Source of the DNA: Anaerolineae bacterium
GTDB lineage: Bacteria > Chloroflexota > Anaerolineae > Aggregatilineales > Phototrophicaceae
NCBI GenBank assembly: GCA_022822545.1
Contig: JAJEBE010000002.1
Location: forward strand, 1 to 33,061
Reading direction: 5' to 3'
DNA: 33,061 nucleotides
Shown: positions 31,565-33,061 of the stretch, one piece after another
Numbering within the stretch: the first letter of the stretch is position 1
How the letters are laid out: each line of letters begins with the position of its first letter
Position numbers and translations under genes: made by a program
Notes under the pieces: model-generated
The model's input: only the letters and a program-made list of their open reading frames with translations
Database searches by the model: none
What the model was told of the DNA's origin: nothing

Positions 31565-31666
31565 TGCTTCCGACAGGCATGAAGATTTTACCAAGAGTAC
31601 ATTCACCACTCAGGTATCGACTGAATTGTCCACTCCTCGCCGGGATTTCGTTTTGCAAAAAGGTGG

Positions 31667-31672
31667 TATAAT
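31667..31672 (+). promoter_or_regulatory. -10 element of the beta-helix protein gene
   Basis: TATAAT in an A+T-rich setting, with the start expected near 31679; no good -35 is seen at 16-18 bp. Confidence 0.4.
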
Positions 31673-31719
31673 ATGATATAGTAGTTGATCTTTTGTCTAT
31701 GGTCTCCGTTCAGAGTATC

Positions 31720-33061
31720 ATGATTGGCAAAATCGCGCCTGCAAAGATCCTATTTTTTCTACTGACCCTGCCCCTGCTTTTCGCCGCCCCGACCTTTGCC
31801 CAAGGCAATCCGGCCGTAGCCGACTGCGGCCTGCCCGCCGAGGGCGTGATACAGAGTTCGGTCACCTACACCTTGACAGATGACTGCGAGCAAACGGGCC
31901 GAATCAACATCGCCACCGTAGTCCCAAACATTACCGTAACCATCAATGGCGGGGGACATACCATCCGCGGCGATGAGAATATGTCCTTCTTAGGGCACTT
32001 GGTGACGCTGAACCTTAACAATGTAACCATCGACGGCGAAGGCGTAAGCAGAAACTACATCATTGATGTTTCAACCGTGAACGCCACCAATGCGTCCCTT
32101 GTCAATAGCAGGGGCGTAATGATATTGGGGACGACTCTAACATTTAACAATGTATTGCTGGCGGATAATTCCTCAGGCGGGTATGCGCTGGGCGGCAATG
32201 GCGCCGCGGTACATGCGGGACTAAACACTGTCCATACCTGGACCAATGTCGTCATGCGCAACAGCCTGGGCAACGGCGGCGGCATTTCTCTGAATACAGG
32301 CGCCACGCTAAACACGAAGGGCTGCCTGACGCTTACCGGCAACATTCCCTACGATGTTTATGATCCAGTGGACGGCTGGACCGACAGCAGCACCGGCCCC
32401 TGCGCCGGGCTTATCGGCAATGGCGATCAAGCCGTTCTGCCCTTCGCCAGCCCGCAGGCCTGCGGCTTGCCCGCCGGCGGCAATCTCGATGTTTCCGCGA
32501 CCTATACGCTGCGCGCCAACTGTGAGATAAGATCCACAATCAGGCTCTCGGAAAATGTGAATATCCGCGTGGTCGGCAACGGCTATGCCATTCGCGGGTT
32601 TCAGGGCTCGTATTCCATCATCACAGCCGCCACCAGCGTATTGGAATTTGAAAATGTCGCCTTGGAAAGCGTTGGCATCTTCAATTTTGGGGACCTCAGA
32701 GCCAATCGTCTGAAGGTGAGCAAACTCTCGCCCAGCTTCGTTAATGTTGGCGACGCGCGCTTTAGCAACGCGCTTTTCGAAGACAATTCAGAATCCGATC
32801 CCAATTCAAGAACTGTGATAGTCAGCTGGAACGCCTACCAGGACGGCTTCACCAGATTTACTGACGCGACCTTTCGCAACAATCATGGCGGCCTGGGCGT
32901 GCTGCAGAATTTCTTCGCGACGATTGAGCTGCAAGGCTGCATCGCATTCGTAAATAATAGTCCCGCCGATTATGTGGGCGGCATCACCGACGAGCGCGAC
33001 CCGAATTGCGCCGAAACAATTGTTGCTCGATTAATGGGGGGGGGGCGGGCGGGGGGGGGGC
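31720..33061 (+). CDS. Secreted right-handed parallel beta-helix protein (3'-truncated)
   Basis: An open frame to the contig end. The first 27 residues are a signal peptide (KILFFLLTLPLLFAAPTFA, cut before Q). The mature part is rich in short Asn/Gly-rich strands of the type LTFNNVLLADNSSGG, WTNVVMRNSLGNGGGIS and DATFRNNHGGLG, as in Pmp/pectate-lyase-like beta helices of cell-surface proteins. A Cys-containing module is repeated: DCGLPAEG...TYTLTDDCE...NGGGHTIRG and, about 240 residues later, ACGLPAGG...TYTLRANCE...NGYAIRG. ATG 31699 in the same frame is an alternative start; neither has a strong ribosome-binding site. The last 26 bases are poly-G and are not reliable sequence. Probably exported to the cell surface; function unknown. 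Confidence 0.75.
   Translation, partial: MIGKIAPAKILFFLLTLPLLFAAPTFAQGNPAVADCGLPAEGVIQSSVTYTLTDDCEQTGRINIATVVPNITVTINGGGHTIRGDENMSFLGHLVTLNLNNVTIDGEGVSRNYIIDVSTVNATNASLVNSRGVMILGTTLTFNNVLLADNSSGGYALGGNGAAVHAGLNTVHTWTNVVMRNSLGNGGGISLNTGATLNTKGCLTLTGNIPYDVYDPVDGWTDSSTGPCAGLIGNGDQAVLPFASPQACGLPAGGNLDVSATYTLRANCEIRSTIRLSENVNIRVVGNGYAIRGFQGSYSIITAATSVLEFENVALESVGIFNFGDLRANRLKVSKLSPSFVNVGDARFSNALFEDNSESDPNSRTVIVSWNAYQDGFTRFTDATFRNNHGGLGVLQNFFATIELQGCIAFVNNSPADYVGGITDERDPNCAETIVARLMGGGRAGGG
33036..33061. other. Poly-G contig end, likely sequencing artefact
   Basis: The window ends in 26 bases made almost only of G (two short C interruptions), unlike anything before it. Such tails are typical of no-signal cycles on two-colour sequencers. 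Confidence 0.75.

Larger units (their letters stand above)
31386..31719. other. Intergenic region with a palindrome pair and promoter
   Basis: No gene seen. Contents: a GC hairpin (CCCGCC 31411-31416 / GGCGGG 31430-31435) without T-run, two facing copies of the GGGCGACC palindrome (31494-31517 and 31541-31564), and a TATAAT at 31667-31672 ahead of the beta-helix gene. Confidence 0.6.

Noticed and set aside
33036..33061. G-quadruplex or telomere-like end
   Set aside because: Irregular near-homopolymer exactly at the contig end is better explained as a sequencing artefact.

Overview
The window looks like one contig end from a Chloroflexota (probably Anaerolineae-like) genome, most likely metagenome-derived. 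The main hints are Thr/Pro-rich linkers of the TATATxTP type joining membrane segments to bacterial SH3 domains, a regulator with a bacterial transcriptional activator domain (BTAD), a DUF4139 secreted protein, frequent TTG/GTG starts and a high-GC coding style. The assignment is an inference from gene style only; there is no rRNA in the window.

Layout. 1-675: 3' end of a phage terminase large subunit with no other phage gene after it. 776-4003: sugar/amine catabolism genes (TIM-barrel isomerase-like protein, FAD oxidoreductase, convergent D-galactonate dehydratase dgoD). 4059-5842: a CPA2-type cation:proton antiporter without an RCK tail, followed directly by a PII-like protein. 5908-6022: tRNA-Gln(UUG) with its own promoter and terminator. 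9354-6030 (minus): a tight operon of an AbgB-type M20 amidohydrolase, a PLP aminotransferase and a free-amino-acid-type 2-oxoglutarate/Fe dioxygenase. 14168-9644 (minus): a small membrane protein, selA, an M24 metallopeptidase and an FprA-type ferredoxin-NADP reductase, preceded by a perfect 9-bp inverted repeat. 15560-14268 (minus): a BTAD regulator with a ruined P-loop. 16420-15896 (minus): cyclophilin. 16578-18323: a lower-GC toxin-antitoxin-like pair (Xre-ImmA plus DUF4411 PIN-like). 18337-20757: an ALDH16-like double-domain aldehyde dehydrogenase, tail to tail with an M20 carbamoyl-amino-acid/allantoate hydrolase. 22510-23277: exonuclease III.

The most unusual part is 23367-28208 (minus strand). 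Four consecutive genes each carry one copy of a GIY-YIG-like (MUG113/T5orf172-type) domain tied to the membrane. They are arranged as two short+long pairs: a short tail-anchored protein, then a long protein with an extracytoplasmic Thr/Pro linker and SH3 domains. Only one copy keeps both the KIGR motif and the likely catalytic Glu; the other three each lack at least one. A secreted lone SH3 protein follows. This looks like a duplicated envelope module built on nuclease and pseudo-nuclease domains, and I do not recognise it as a described system. A 125-bp MITE-like element with about 27-bp terminal inverted repeats sits between the two pairs.

28329-33061 holds an uncharacterised protein with a nearly leaderless promoter, two coupled secreted proteins (a repeat protein and a DUF4139 protein) and the start of a secreted parallel beta-helix protein cut off by the contig end, which finishes in poly-G that looks like a sequencing artefact. 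Four copies of a short palindromic repeat (GGGCGACC-N...) are scattered between genes and show compensating changes in the stem.
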